This document shows, piece by piece, positions 35,957 through 44,709 of a stretch of 64,000 nt of DNA; the stretch's first letter is position 1; every line of letters begins with the position of its first letter. The position numbers were made by a program, and so were the translations under genes. The notes under the pieces were generated by a model. That model did no database searches, had not been told where the DNA came from, and saw only the letters and a list, made by a program, of their open reading frames with translations. The stretch comes from Mycobacteroides saopaulense (GTDB lineage Bacteria > Actinomycetota > Actinomycetes > Mycobacteriales > Mycobacteriaceae): assembly GCF_001456355.1 (NCBI RefSeq), contig NZ_CP010271.1, forward strand, positions 4,278,001 to 4,342,000, read 5' to 3'.

Positions 35957-37663
35957 ATGACCGACGTACAGATCGAATCCCCGGTAGACCAGGCACTGCA
36001 GGACCTGACCGAAGGCGAAAAAGCCTGGGCCAAGACCTCTTTGACTCAACGTCTGCAGCTACTGGCCGAGACTCGGCAAGCCGTGATCGACAACGCGCAG
36101 CAGTGGGTGCAGGCCGCCGCGTTCCAGATCAAGAAGCTCGACCCGGAATCTCCGCTGGTCGGCGAGGAATGGATCTCGGGCCCGTACGCGGTGGCGGGCG
36201 CCATCGCCGCCCTGTCTGCCAGCTTGGAGCAGCTGCAGGCCGGGCACAGCCCGCTGCGTGACGCCAAGTTCGGTGTCACCCCCGGCGGCCGCACGACGGT
36301 TTCGGTCTTGCCGCTCAACATCTTCGACAGCCTGCTGCTGTCGGGTTTCAGTGCCGAGTTGTGGTTGCAGCCCGGGGTGGATCAGGCCGAGGCGCTACGC
36401 ACGGCGGGCCTGGCGCAGCGCGACCCCAGCAAGACCAATGGGGTCGGCGCGGTGCTCGGTGCCGGCAACATCACGTCGATCGCGCCGCTGGACACCCTCT
36501 ACGAACTGTTCGCCAACAACCGCGTGGTCGCGCTCAAGCTGAACCCCATCACCGATCCGCTGCTGCCGGTGTTCACCAAGGTGCTGCAGCCTTTCATCGC
36601 GATCGGCGCGGTGCGGATCCTCACCGGTGGGGCCGATGTCGGCACCTATCTGGTGCACCACCGGCTCGTCGACCACGTTCACATGACCGGCAGCTCGGTC
36701 ACCCACGACGCGATCGTGTTCGGCACCGGCGAGGAGGGCGCGCAACGCAAGGCCGGTAATCAGCCGGTTCTGGACAAGGCCATCACCAGCGAGCTCGGCG
36801 GCGTCTCACCCACCATCGTGGTGCCCGGCGAGTGGAGCTCCTCGGATATCGAGTTCCAGACCCGGCACATCGCCACCCAGCGGTTGCACAACAACGGCTA
36901 CAACTGCATCGCCTCGCAGGTCGTGGTGCTCTCGAAGGCCTGGCCGCAACGCGAGGAGTTCCTGACCGCACTGCGTAAGGCCGTCGACGAGGCACCTCCG
37001 CGACCCGCCTACTACCCCGGCTCCGATGACCGGGTGGCCGGCGCGCAAAAGTCCTACCCTGGTGCCGAGCGCCTCGGACAAAACGGTGCACGCGTGCTCG
37101 TGGTCGATCCCGACGATCGGACGGCGCTGCTGCGCACCGAGTACTTCGGACCGGTACTGGGAGTCATCGAACTCGATTCCTCCGGATCGCAGTTCATCCA
37201 GGAGGCGGCCAGGGTCGCCAACGACGAATTCGTCGGAACCCTCGGCGTGAACGTCCTGGCGCATCCGGACACCATCAAGGCGCTCGGACCGACTTTCGAC
37301 ACCTTCATCGAGGATCTGCGGTACGGCACGGTGGCCATCAACGCCTGGACCGGCGTGGGCTACCTGACCCCCGCTGCCACCTGGGGCGCGTTCCCCGGTC
37401 ACGTCCTCAACGACGTGCAGAGCGGAATCGGCGTGGTGCATAACGGCTTCCTCGTCGAGAAGCCCGAACGCACCGTGGTGCGCGGCCCCTTCCGTCCGTT
37501 CCCGCGGTCCATCGTGCACCGAGAGTGGGCACTGTCCCCGAAGCCGCCGTGGTTCGTGAGCAACGCCACCGCCGCGGGCACGGGCGAACTACTGGTCGAT
37601 TTCGCCAGTAAGCCCAGTCTGCGGAAGGTTCCCCGGATCTTCATCTCCGCGCTGCGGGGCTGA
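35957..37663 (+). CDS. Aldehyde dehydrogenase family protein
   Basis: 568 residues, longer than the usual 480-500 of simple aldehyde dehydrogenases. The general-base Glu is in ELGG (near 279) and the catalytic Cys in NGYNCIASQ (near 317); the nucleotide-binding region with ALKLNPITDP lies before them. A C-terminal extension of about 60 residues follows. It oxidises an aldehyde with NAD(P); the substrate cannot be read from sequence. Divergent from a TetR gene with a shared palindrome. Confidence 0.9.
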   Translation: MTDVQIESPVDQALQDLTEGEKAWAKTSLTQRLQLLAETRQAVIDNAQQWVQAAAFQIKKLDPESPLVGEEWISGPYAVAGAIAALSASLEQLQAGHSPLRDAKFGVTPGGRTTVSVLPLNIFDSLLLSGFSAELWLQPGVDQAEALRTAGLAQRDPSKTNGVGAVLGAGNITSIAPLDTLYELFANNRVVALKLNPITDPLLPVFTKVLQPFIAIGAVRILTGGADVGTYLVHHRLVDHVHMTGSSVTHDAIVFGTGEEGAQRKAGNQPVLDKAITSELGGVSPTIVVPGEWSSSDIEFQTRHIATQRLHNNGYNCIASQVVVLSKAWPQREEFLTALRKAVDEAPPRPAYYPGSDDRVAGAQKSYPGAERLGQNGARVLVVDPDDRTALLRTEYFGPVLGVIELDSSGSQFIQEAARVANDEFVGTLGVNVLAHPDTIKALGPTFDTFIEDLRYGTVAINAWTGVGYLTPAATWGAFPGHVLNDVQSGIGVVHNGFLVEKPERTVVRGPFRPFPRSIVHREWALSPKPPWFVSNATAAGTGELLVDFASKPSLRKVPRIFISALRG

Positions 37664-37710
37664 CGAACCAACAAGGCCAATACTCAGGAATCAGGCGTAC
37701 CCTCACGGAA

Positions 37711-38355
37711 GTGACTCTCTCCCAATCTGTGTGGGCCGACATCGACGACTATCTGGAGCGCACCGTCGCACCCGACGCCTCCGAACTGGACCATATTCGA
37801 CAGGCACAGGACGACGGTGGCCTACCGGATATCGCGGTATCGGCGACACAGGGCAAATTCCTGTACCTGCTGGCCACCATCGCCAAGGCTCGGCGTGTGC
37901 TGGAGATAGGCACACTGGGCGGGTATAGCACCGCATGGCTCGCCAAGGCGGTCGGACCCGACGGCACCGTCGTGACGCTCGAGTACGAACCCAAGCACGC
38001 GGCCGTCGCTCAGGCGAGTTTGGAGCGCGCCGGGCTGGCCGAACAGGTCGAGATCCTGGTGGGGAGCGCCCTGGACAATCTTCCGTCGGTTCAGGGGCCG
38101 TTCGATCTGGTCTTCATCGACGCCGACAAGGCCAACAATCCCAACTATCTGGGCTGGGCACTGCGACTGAGCACGCCGGGATCGGTCATCGTGGTGGACA
38201 ACGTGATTCGTTGGATCTCCCAAGAAGGGCCGAATGCCGACGGTACCCGGGACGCGTTGGAGCTGCTGGGGTCCAATCCGCGACTCGATGCCACCGCGCT
38301 GCAGACCGTCGGCGTCAAAGGCTGGGACGGATTGGCCATCGCCGTGGTGCGCTAG
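37711..38355 (+). CDS. SAM-dependent O-methyltransferase, Rv0187-like
   Basis: 214 residues of the caffeoyl-CoA/catechol O-methyltransferase family: SAM motif VLEIGTLGGYSTAWLA (about 63-78), the metal/acid motif FIDADKANN, and a second metal segment VVDNVIR. Position beside the DUF2786/metallohydrolase and ilvD parallels Rv0187. The acceptor is unknown. Start is GTG 37711. Its stop overlaps the convergent metallohydrolase gene by four bases. Confidence 0.9.
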   Translation: MTLSQSVWADIDDYLERTVAPDASELDHIRQAQDDGGLPDIAVSATQGKFLYLLATIAKARRVLEIGTLGGYSTAWLAKAVGPDGTVVTLEYEPKHAAVAQASLERAGLAEQVEILVGSALDNLPSVQGPFDLVFIDADKANNPNYLGWALRLSTPGSVIVVDNVIRWISQEGPNADGTRDALELLGSNPRLDATALQTVGVKGWDGLAIAVVR

Positions 38356-38858
38356 CGCGCCCCCTCGCGCGCATACACGGTGCGCAGCACGAATTCCACC
38401 TCAGGACCCATCGCCAGCCCCGCCAACTCCGGATAGAGGGTGACGAACTCGTGCCCGTGCGCCGGGCCGTCCTGCGGGCATAAGTGATGCGCCAGCTCGT
38501 GCAGGATCACCAGTTCGCGCATGGCCCAGGCACTCCCGTTACGGTCATCGGGAACGGCGATGGTGGCCCGGTCTCCGTCGCACTCGTAATGCGCCGCCGT
38601 CGCGCCGCGCCGGGCACGCACCGTGACGGGTCCGGCCGGCCATCTGTTGTCGACGAGGGCCAGCACCTCGTCGACATAGCGCTGCACCGATTCGACCGAA
38701 GCGAAGCGGGCCTCAGGAGGGAGCGTCAGCCTGGCGCCGAAGAAGTCGATATCGCGTTGGCTGTGACTGGCGGCCCGTTCGAAGATGGTCCGCACAAACT
38801 CCTCGGCCGCGTACACCTTGGCGCGCTGAGCATCACGGGGGCGCGGCTGATCGCTCAG
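38352..38858 (-). CDS. Zincin-like metallohydrolase (TIGR04338 type), Rv0185-like
   Basis: About 168 residues if started at the CTG at 38858, or 154 from the GTG at 38816. The zinc motif is HELAHH followed by a downstream His (HGHEFV). The family is an actinobacterial putative metallohydrolase resembling SprT-like proteins. The 14 extra codons (RPRDAQRAK and so on) look coding, and CTG overlaps the upstream DUF2786 stop as CTGA, the same 4-base overlap seen at many junctions here. No ATG, GTG or TTG is available for the longer form. Its length matches Rv0185 (169 residues, from memory). Confidence 0.82.
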   Translation of the reverse strand: MSDQPRPRDAQRAKVYAAEEFVRTIFERAASHSQRDIDFFGARLTLPPEARFASVESVQRYVDEVLALVDNRWPAGPVTVRARRGATAAHYECDGDRATIAVPDDRNGSAWAMRELVILHELAHHLCPQDGPAHGHEFVTLYPELAGLAMGPEVEFVLRTVYAREGAR

Positions 38859-39637
38859 TTTCTATCCAATGCTGTTCGCGCGCCCGCTAGTTCAGGACTG
38901 GCGCCGAGCCTGGCCCGCCGGCCCGCGCGATCACCCGCACGCCGGGCATGCGAGGAGTAACCCGCCTGCGCGCTCACCGCGCGCCATCGCCCGCGCGCTG
39001 TCGAGGTGCCCTTGTAGAAGTCGCGTAGCTCGATTTCCTTGTCACGTAGCACCAGTTCGGTTCCCGTGCCGCGCTTCTCGGTCTTGACGGCCTCGGCACG
39101 TGCCTCTTGACGGGCATCGGTCAGCCGCTGCCCCACCCGCGTGCCGAACGCCAGCTGGAAGTTGAGGCGGGCCGTGATGGTCGGAGTGGGACGGTGCGCC
39201 CCGGAGCTGATGTAGGCGTCCGACGCCCTGACCATCTGGACCACCAGGCTGGCGTAGAGCGCGTGGACCGCGTCGATATCCTCCGCGAAACCGTAGGCGT
39301 ACACATAGGTCGAGTTGGAGGCGACGTCGCAGGTGACGTCGTTGGCGCCGGCGATCAAGGCGAACAAGTTGACGTAGGTCCGCAGCCCCCGCGTACCCGC
39401 CTCGCCGATGGTGATCGTGCGCTGGGTGGGCCGCGCCTGGGCATCTCGTTTAGCCGAGTGTGCCCGAGCCACCGCGAGGTCGATGGAGGTAGCGGTGGCC
39501 AACCGCTGCGCCGCCGCCATGAAAGCCTCTGCTTCGTGGGCGTTGTCGGTGCCCTCAGCCTGACGGAGCAGGGCGGCGATCCGCGAGAGCTGCTTGTCCT
39601 CTGTCACGAAGGCCAGATTAGGCGAGGACTGGGACAT
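38855..39637 (-). CDS. DUF2786 domain protein, Rv0184-like
   Basis: 260 residues. The DUF2786 helical motif lies near the start (ALLRQAEGTDNAHEAEAFMA), followed by a domain of unknown function with LNFQLAFGTRVGQRL. The C-terminal part is very Arg/Ala-rich. Function is unknown; its pairing with the metallohydrolase is conserved in M. tuberculosis (Rv0184-Rv0185). ATG 39637 was chosen; GTG 39607 is possible. Confidence 0.82.
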   Translation of the reverse strand: MSQSSPNLAFVTEDKQLSRIAALLRQAEGTDNAHEAEAFMAAAQRLATATSIDLAVARAHSAKRDAQARPTQRTITIGEAGTRGLRTYVNLFALIAGANDVTCDVASNSTYVYAYGFAEDIDAVHALYASLVVQMVRASDAYISSGAHRPTPTITARLNFQLAFGTRVGQRLTDARQEARAEAVKTEKRGTGTELVLRDKEIELRDFYKGTSTARGRWRAVSAQAGYSSHARRAGDRAGRRARLGASPELAGARTALDRN

Positions 39638-39666
39638 GCCGCCGGGCCAAGCCTCGCCTACGCTTC

Positions 39667-39684
39667 TGACAACACTAGTTGTCA
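39667..39684. promoter_or_regulatory. Perfect operator-like palindrome upstream of MpaB-like gene
   Basis: TGACAAC-ACTA-GTTGTCA, a 7-4-7 perfect dyad in the divergent gap between the DUF2786 gene and the oxygenase gene. It has the size of a TetR-type operator, but no regulator gene is adjacent, so the controlling protein must be encoded elsewhere. Confidence 0.65.
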
Positions 39685-39745
39685 ATTAGGTCACGCTGTG
39701 TTTCGATAGCCCGGTATGAGACATGCGCAGAACGGTGGAGGCCGC

Positions 39746-41002
39746 GTGACCGTGCTAGAGAATGCTGCGCTACCTGCGGCGTACGCCGAGAATCTGGAAA
39801 ACCCGGCACCGGTGCACACCGGCGTGCGAAACGCCCTGCGCCGCTGGGTCGGCTTCGATCTGAGCCCCTCCGACGAGGTGATCCGGCAGTACGGGGCCGG
39901 CCTGTGGATAACCGATCCGGTCGCCGAGAAATTCGTCGAAGAGGTCTACTACGGCGACATCGGCCCGGAGCGCGGCCGGGAACTACTCGATCGCGCCCTC
40001 AGCGAGGGAATCGACACCGTCGACGCCCCGGAATCGATGCGGGCATTGTTCGCCGAGTTCGACACGCTGCCGCCCTGGGCCGACCCTCAACTCATCGAGT
40101 CCGGAGCTGCCGTGTGGAGACGATGGGGCTACGACATGGGCTCCATCGCCAACGCGGGCACCATGGACACCTATACCGAAGGCTGGCTGGCAACCCCGCT
40201 CTCACTCGCGGGTGGTTACGCGGGCCAAGGCGCGATGCACCGCCACCTCGAGACCAGCCGGTGGTGGCTCGAGTGCGCGCGGCCCGGCGCCGCCCTGGAC
40301 CGGTATTCGGTGGCCCGGCAGATCACCATGAAGATCCGCGTCATGCACGTCTCGGTACGCCGCGGGGTCCGCAAACACCCGGAGTGGCGCCGCGAGCAAT
40401 GGGGCGAGCCCATCAGCCAGTCGGAGATGCTGTTGACACTCATCGCCGGCAGCGTGGCGCCCGGACTCGGACTGTGGGCGGTCGGATATCTCACCACCCG
40501 ATCGGAAATGGTTGCGGCCCTGCATTTTTGCCGATACCTGGGCTACCTGCTCGGGGTGCGGTGCGATGACATCTACCCCGAGACGGTCGCCGACGCGGTG
40601 CGGATCCTGTACCACTTCGACGCCACCCGCGCCTATGACGGCGGGAAGGCCTCACGTGAGCTCGTGGAGTCGTTCGTCCCGTCGTTTACACCTAATCCCG
40701 GCTCGTCACCCGCCAATCGGCTCCGGGGACTGTTCCATCTGCAACTACAGGCAGGTTTCACGCGACTGTTCATGCTGCCGTGGAACCGCAAGCTCTACCG
40801 GATTCCCAACGGCTGGCTCGGCACCGCGGCGCTCGTCGCCCGGGCGCCGTTCGTGGCCGCGATAGAACTTGCTCGCCATGCCGTTCCGGCGGTGGACCGC
40901 CGTTGGCAGCGGGGCAAGATGCGGCGCTGGGAACACTGGATCGACTGGCAATCCGGTGCGCACACCCACGAATTCCGCGACCTCTCGGCCATGCGCCGCT
41001 AG
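39746..41002 (+). CDS. MpaB/Lcp-like oxygenase (DUF2236)
   Basis: 418 residues of the DUF2236 family, which includes the rubber oxygenase Lcp and fungal MpaB. The central region has TPLSLAGGYAGQGAMHRHLET and the conserved helical segment with RVMHVSVRRGVRKH, which holds candidate haem or substrate residues. Such proteins oxidatively cleave or modify isoprenoid chains; the substrate here is unknown. GTG 39746 has GGAG five bases upstream; ATG 39716 is a longer alternative without a ribosome-binding site. Confidence 0.85.
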   Translation: MTVLENAALPAAYAENLENPAPVHTGVRNALRRWVGFDLSPSDEVIRQYGAGLWITDPVAEKFVEEVYYGDIGPERGRELLDRALSEGIDTVDAPESMRALFAEFDTLPPWADPQLIESGAAVWRRWGYDMGSIANAGTMDTYTEGWLATPLSLAGGYAGQGAMHRHLETSRWWLECARPGAALDRYSVARQITMKIRVMHVSVRRGVRKHPEWRREQWGEPISQSEMLLTLIAGSVAPGLGLWAVGYLTTRSEMVAALHFCRYLGYLLGVRCDDIYPETVADAVRILYHFDATRAYDGGKASRELVESFVPSFTPNPGSSPANRLRGLFHLQLQAGFTRLFMLPWNRKLYRIPNGWLGTAALVARAPFVAAIELARHAVPAVDRRWQRGKMRRWEHWIDWQSGAHTHEFRDLSAMRR

Positions 41003-41020
41003 CAGGCTCGCCCCTCGCCT

Positions 41021-41085
41021 CGCCGACACGCCGTCTTCCGGCGAACACGTGCGATACGAATCCACCGCCACGCGGCGTGTCGGCG
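41021..41085. terminator. 13-bp inverted repeat between convergent genes
   Basis: CGCCGACACGCCG (41021-41033) is exactly complementary to CGGCGTGTCGGCG (41073-41085), with a 39-base loop. It fills the gap between the convergent oxygenase and lipase genes. The loop is long for an intrinsic terminator, and no T-tract follows. Confidence 0.5.
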
Positions 41086-41095
41086 TCAGGAAGCG

Positions 41096-41992
<897 letters not shown>

Positions 41993-41998
41993 TCATCA

Positions 41999-42016
41999 AC
42001 TAGAACACGTTCTAGT
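41999..42016. promoter_or_regulatory. KstR-type operator
   Basis: ACTAGAAC-AC-GTTCTAGT is a perfect 8-2-8 palindrome that contains an exact match to the published KstR motif TNNAACNNGTTNNA. KstR is the TetR repressor of sterol catabolism and is relieved by cholestenoyl-CoA-type metabolites. It lies 9 bases upstream of the DUF3556 start and 40 bases upstream of the lipase start. Confidence 0.85.
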
Positions 42017-42024
42017 GTGTGCGC

Positions 42025-43710
42025 ATGGGATTCCTCAAGCCCACGCTGCCCGTCGTCGATATCGCCGAATGGAGCAAGGGCACCCGCGCCGAGAAGATCC
42101 GACCGATGGCACGCCATTGGGCAGAGGTGGGCTTCGGGACCCCGGTGGCCTTGCACCTGTTCTATGTGCTGAAAATCGGTCTCTACATCCTGGGCGGCTG
42201 GTTGTTCGCCATGGTGACGACCGAAGGAATCGACCGATGGGCTGATTTTTCCCTGCCCATCGTCTTCCAGAAGGTGGTGCTCTACACCATGCTGTTCGAG
42301 GTCGTCGGCCTCGGCTGCGGATTCGGCCCGCTCAACAACCGGTTCTTCCCGCCGTTGGGCTCGATCTTGTACTGGTTGCGGCCCAAGACGATTCGGCTAC
42401 CACCGTGGCCCCGCATCCCACTCACCAAAGGCTCCGCGCGCACCCCCGTCGATATCGCGCTCTACGCGGCGTTCCTGGGCATGCTCCTGTTCGCCCTGTT
42501 GTCCAGGCCCGCCGCCACCGGGCTGCTGCCCACCTGGCAGATCGCGACGATCCTCGGCCTGCTGGCCATCGCCGGCCTACGTGACAAGGTGATCTTCCTG
42601 GCGGCCCGTGGCGAGGTCTACGGCGCCCTGACGGTGACCTTCCTGTTCACCGGGGCCGACATGATCGTGGCCGCCAAGCTCATCTTCATGGTCATCTGGA
42701 TCGGAGCGGCGACGTCAAAGCTCAACCGCCACTTCCCTTTTGTCATCTCGACGATGATGTCCAACAATCCCCTCATCCGTGCCAGGCGACTCAAGCGCGC
42801 GTTCTTCGAGAACTTCCCGGACGATCTGCGGCCCGGACGTCTGTCCCGTCTCGTCGCGCACGTGAGCACCGCCGTCGAGATGCTGGTGCCCATCGCGCTG
42901 TTCTTCAGCCACGGCGGCTGGGTCACCACCGTCGCGGCCATCGTCATGGTGTGCTTCCACCTGGGCATCCTCACCGCAATCCCGATGGGCGTGCCGCTGG
43001 AATGGAACGTCTTCATGATCTTCGGGGTGCTGTCGCTGTTCGTCGCGCACGCGCATGTCGGACCGGGCGATATCGAGCACCCGGTTCCCGTGCTGCTGTT
43101 GTTCGCCCTCAGCGCGGGTGTCGTGGCGACCGGAAACCTGGTGCCACGCAAGATCTCCTTCCTGCCCGGCATGCGCTACTACGCGGGCAACTGGGACACC
43201 ACGCTGTGGTGCATCAAACCGTCGGCCAACGAGAAGATCGACAAGGGCATCGTCGCCATCGCGAGCATGCCGCAGGCACAGATGGAGCGCTACTACGGCA
43301 GTAAAGACGCAGCGCAGGTCTATATGTACATCGGCTACGCCTTCCGGGCCATGAACACCCACGGGCGCGCCATGTTCACCCTCGCGCACCGGGCCATGGC
43401 CGGCCAGGACGAGAGTGCGTACGTCATCACCGACGGTGAACGCATCTGCAGCACCGCCATCGGCTGGAACTTCGGTGACGGGCACATGCACAGTGAGCAG
43501 TTGATCGCCGCGATGCAGGAACGCTGCCGGTTCGAACCGGGCGAGGTGCGCATCGTGCTGCTGGACGCCCAACCCATCCATCGGCAGACCCAGCAGTACC
43601 GGCTTGTCGACGCCGCCACCGGCGAGTTCGAAACCGGCTACGTGCGCGTGGCCGATATGGTCAACCGCCAGCCCTGGGATGACGAGCTGCCCGTGCACGT
43701 CAACCGCTGA
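42025..43710 (+). CDS. DUF3556 membrane protein
   Basis: 561 residues with roughly nine to ten membrane segments between about residues 40 and 370, then a soluble C-terminal domain (about 380-560). It matches the mycobacterial DUF3556 family; the middle (NRHFPFVISTMMSNNPL) recalls HTTM/gamma-carboxylase-like membrane proteins. Function is unknown. The KstR-type operator ending 9 bases before the ATG suggests a role in sterol or lipid metabolism. ATG 42025 is preferred; ATG 42019 would lie even closer to the operator. Confidence 0.85.
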   Translation: MGFLKPTLPVVDIAEWSKGTRAEKIRPMARHWAEVGFGTPVALHLFYVLKIGLYILGGWLFAMVTTEGIDRWADFSLPIVFQKVVLYTMLFEVVGLGCGFGPLNNRFFPPLGSILYWLRPKTIRLPPWPRIPLTKGSARTPVDIALYAAFLGMLLFALLSRPAATGLLPTWQIATILGLLAIAGLRDKVIFLAARGEVYGALTVTFLFTGADMIVAAKLIFMVIWIGAATSKLNRHFPFVISTMMSNNPLIRARRLKRAFFENFPDDLRPGRLSRLVAHVSTAVEMLVPIALFFSHGGWVTTVAAIVMVCFHLGILTAIPMGVPLEWNVFMIFGVLSLFVAHAHVGPGDIEHPVPVLLLFALSAGVVATGNLVPRKISFLPGMRYYAGNWDTTLWCIKPSANEKIDKGIVAIASMPQAQMERYYGSKDAAQVYMYIGYAFRAMNTHGRAMFTLAHRAMAGQDESAYVITDGERICSTAIGWNFGDGHMHSEQLIAAMQERCRFEPGEVRIVLLDAQPIHRQTQQYRLVDAATGEFETGYVRVADMVNRQPWDDELPVHVNR

Positions 43711-43743
43711 CATATGTCACCGGTCAGGACTATTCTCGCGGCC

Positions 43744-44709
43744 GTGACGGCACAAGCCATCGATGACGAATTTCTCATTCACACCGAACAATATCGGCGT
43801 GAGATTCTGGCTCACTGCTATCGGATGACGGGGTCCATCCACGATGCCGAGGACCTGGTGCAGGAGACCTACCTGCGCGGATGGAAGGCGTACGAGCGCT
43901 TCGAGGGCAAGTCGTCGGTACGCACCTGGCTGTACCGGATCGCCACCAACACCTGCCTGACGGCGCTAGAGGGCAAGCAGCGACGGCCGCTACCGACCGG
44001 CCTCGGAGCCCCCAGCTCCGACCCCCTCGACGAGTTGGATGAGCGGACCGAGATCCCCTGGCTGGAACCGCTACCCGACGACGCCACCGACCCCGCCAGC
44101 ATCGTGGGCGCACGCGAGTCGGTGCGCTTGGCGTTCATCGCGGCGTTGCAACATCTACCCGCCAAGCAGCGTGCCGTGTTGGTGCTGCGTGAGGTGCTGC
44201 AGTGGAAGGCGCAGGAGGTTGCCGAGGCGATCGGCTCCACCACCGCCGCGGTGAACAGCCTGTTGCAGCGGGCGCGTGCGCAGCTGCAGGAGGTGTCGCC
44301 GCAAGAGGAAACGCTGCTGGAGCCCGAGGACCCGATGCTGCGCGAGCAATTGCGCCAGTACATCAGCGCATTCGAACGCTACGACGTCGACGCCATCGCG
44401 AAAATGTTTACCACCGAGGCAATTTGGGAGATGCCGCCGTTCATCGGGTGGTACCAGGGCGGGCCGAACATCGCCGCGCTCATCAAGGAACAATGCCCCG
44501 CCGAGCATGCCGGCGATATGCGCCTGCTGGAGACATCCGCCAACGGGCAGCCCGCCATCGGCCTCTACATGCGCGAGGGCGACGGGGTGCACCGCCCGTT
44601 CCAGATGCACGTGCTGGATGTCACCGCCACGGGCGTGGCACACGTGGTGTGTTTCTTCGACATCTCACTGTTCGAGAAGTTCGGTCTTCCTTCAGAATTG
44701 GCCGATTAG
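43744..44709 (+). CDS. sigG: ECF sigma factor SigG
   Basis: 321 residues. Sigma-70 region 2 (about 18-85, AHCYRMTGSIHDAEDLVQETYLRGW), region 4 (about 135-190, QHLPAKQRAVLVLREV and a terminal HTH), and a C-terminal SnoaL/NTF2-like domain (about 210-315) used in this ECF group for regulation in place of an anti-sigma factor. M. tuberculosis sigG is likewise next to Rv0183. GTG 43744 is preferred by similarity of the N-terminus; ATG 43714 adds ten residues. The 3' end overlaps the M1 peptidase gene by four bases. Confidence 0.92.
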   Translation: MTAQAIDDEFLIHTEQYRREILAHCYRMTGSIHDAEDLVQETYLRGWKAYERFEGKSSVRTWLYRIATNTCLTALEGKQRRPLPTGLGAPSSDPLDELDERTEIPWLEPLPDDATDPASIVGARESVRLAFIAALQHLPAKQRAVLVLREVLQWKAQEVAEAIGSTTAAVNSLLQRARAQLQEVSPQEETLLEPEDPMLREQLRQYISAFERYDVDAIAKMFTTEAIWEMPPFIGWYQGGPNIAALIKEQCPAEHAGDMRLLETSANGQPAIGLYMREGDGVHRPFQMHVLDVTATGVAHVVCFFDISLFEKFGLPSELAD

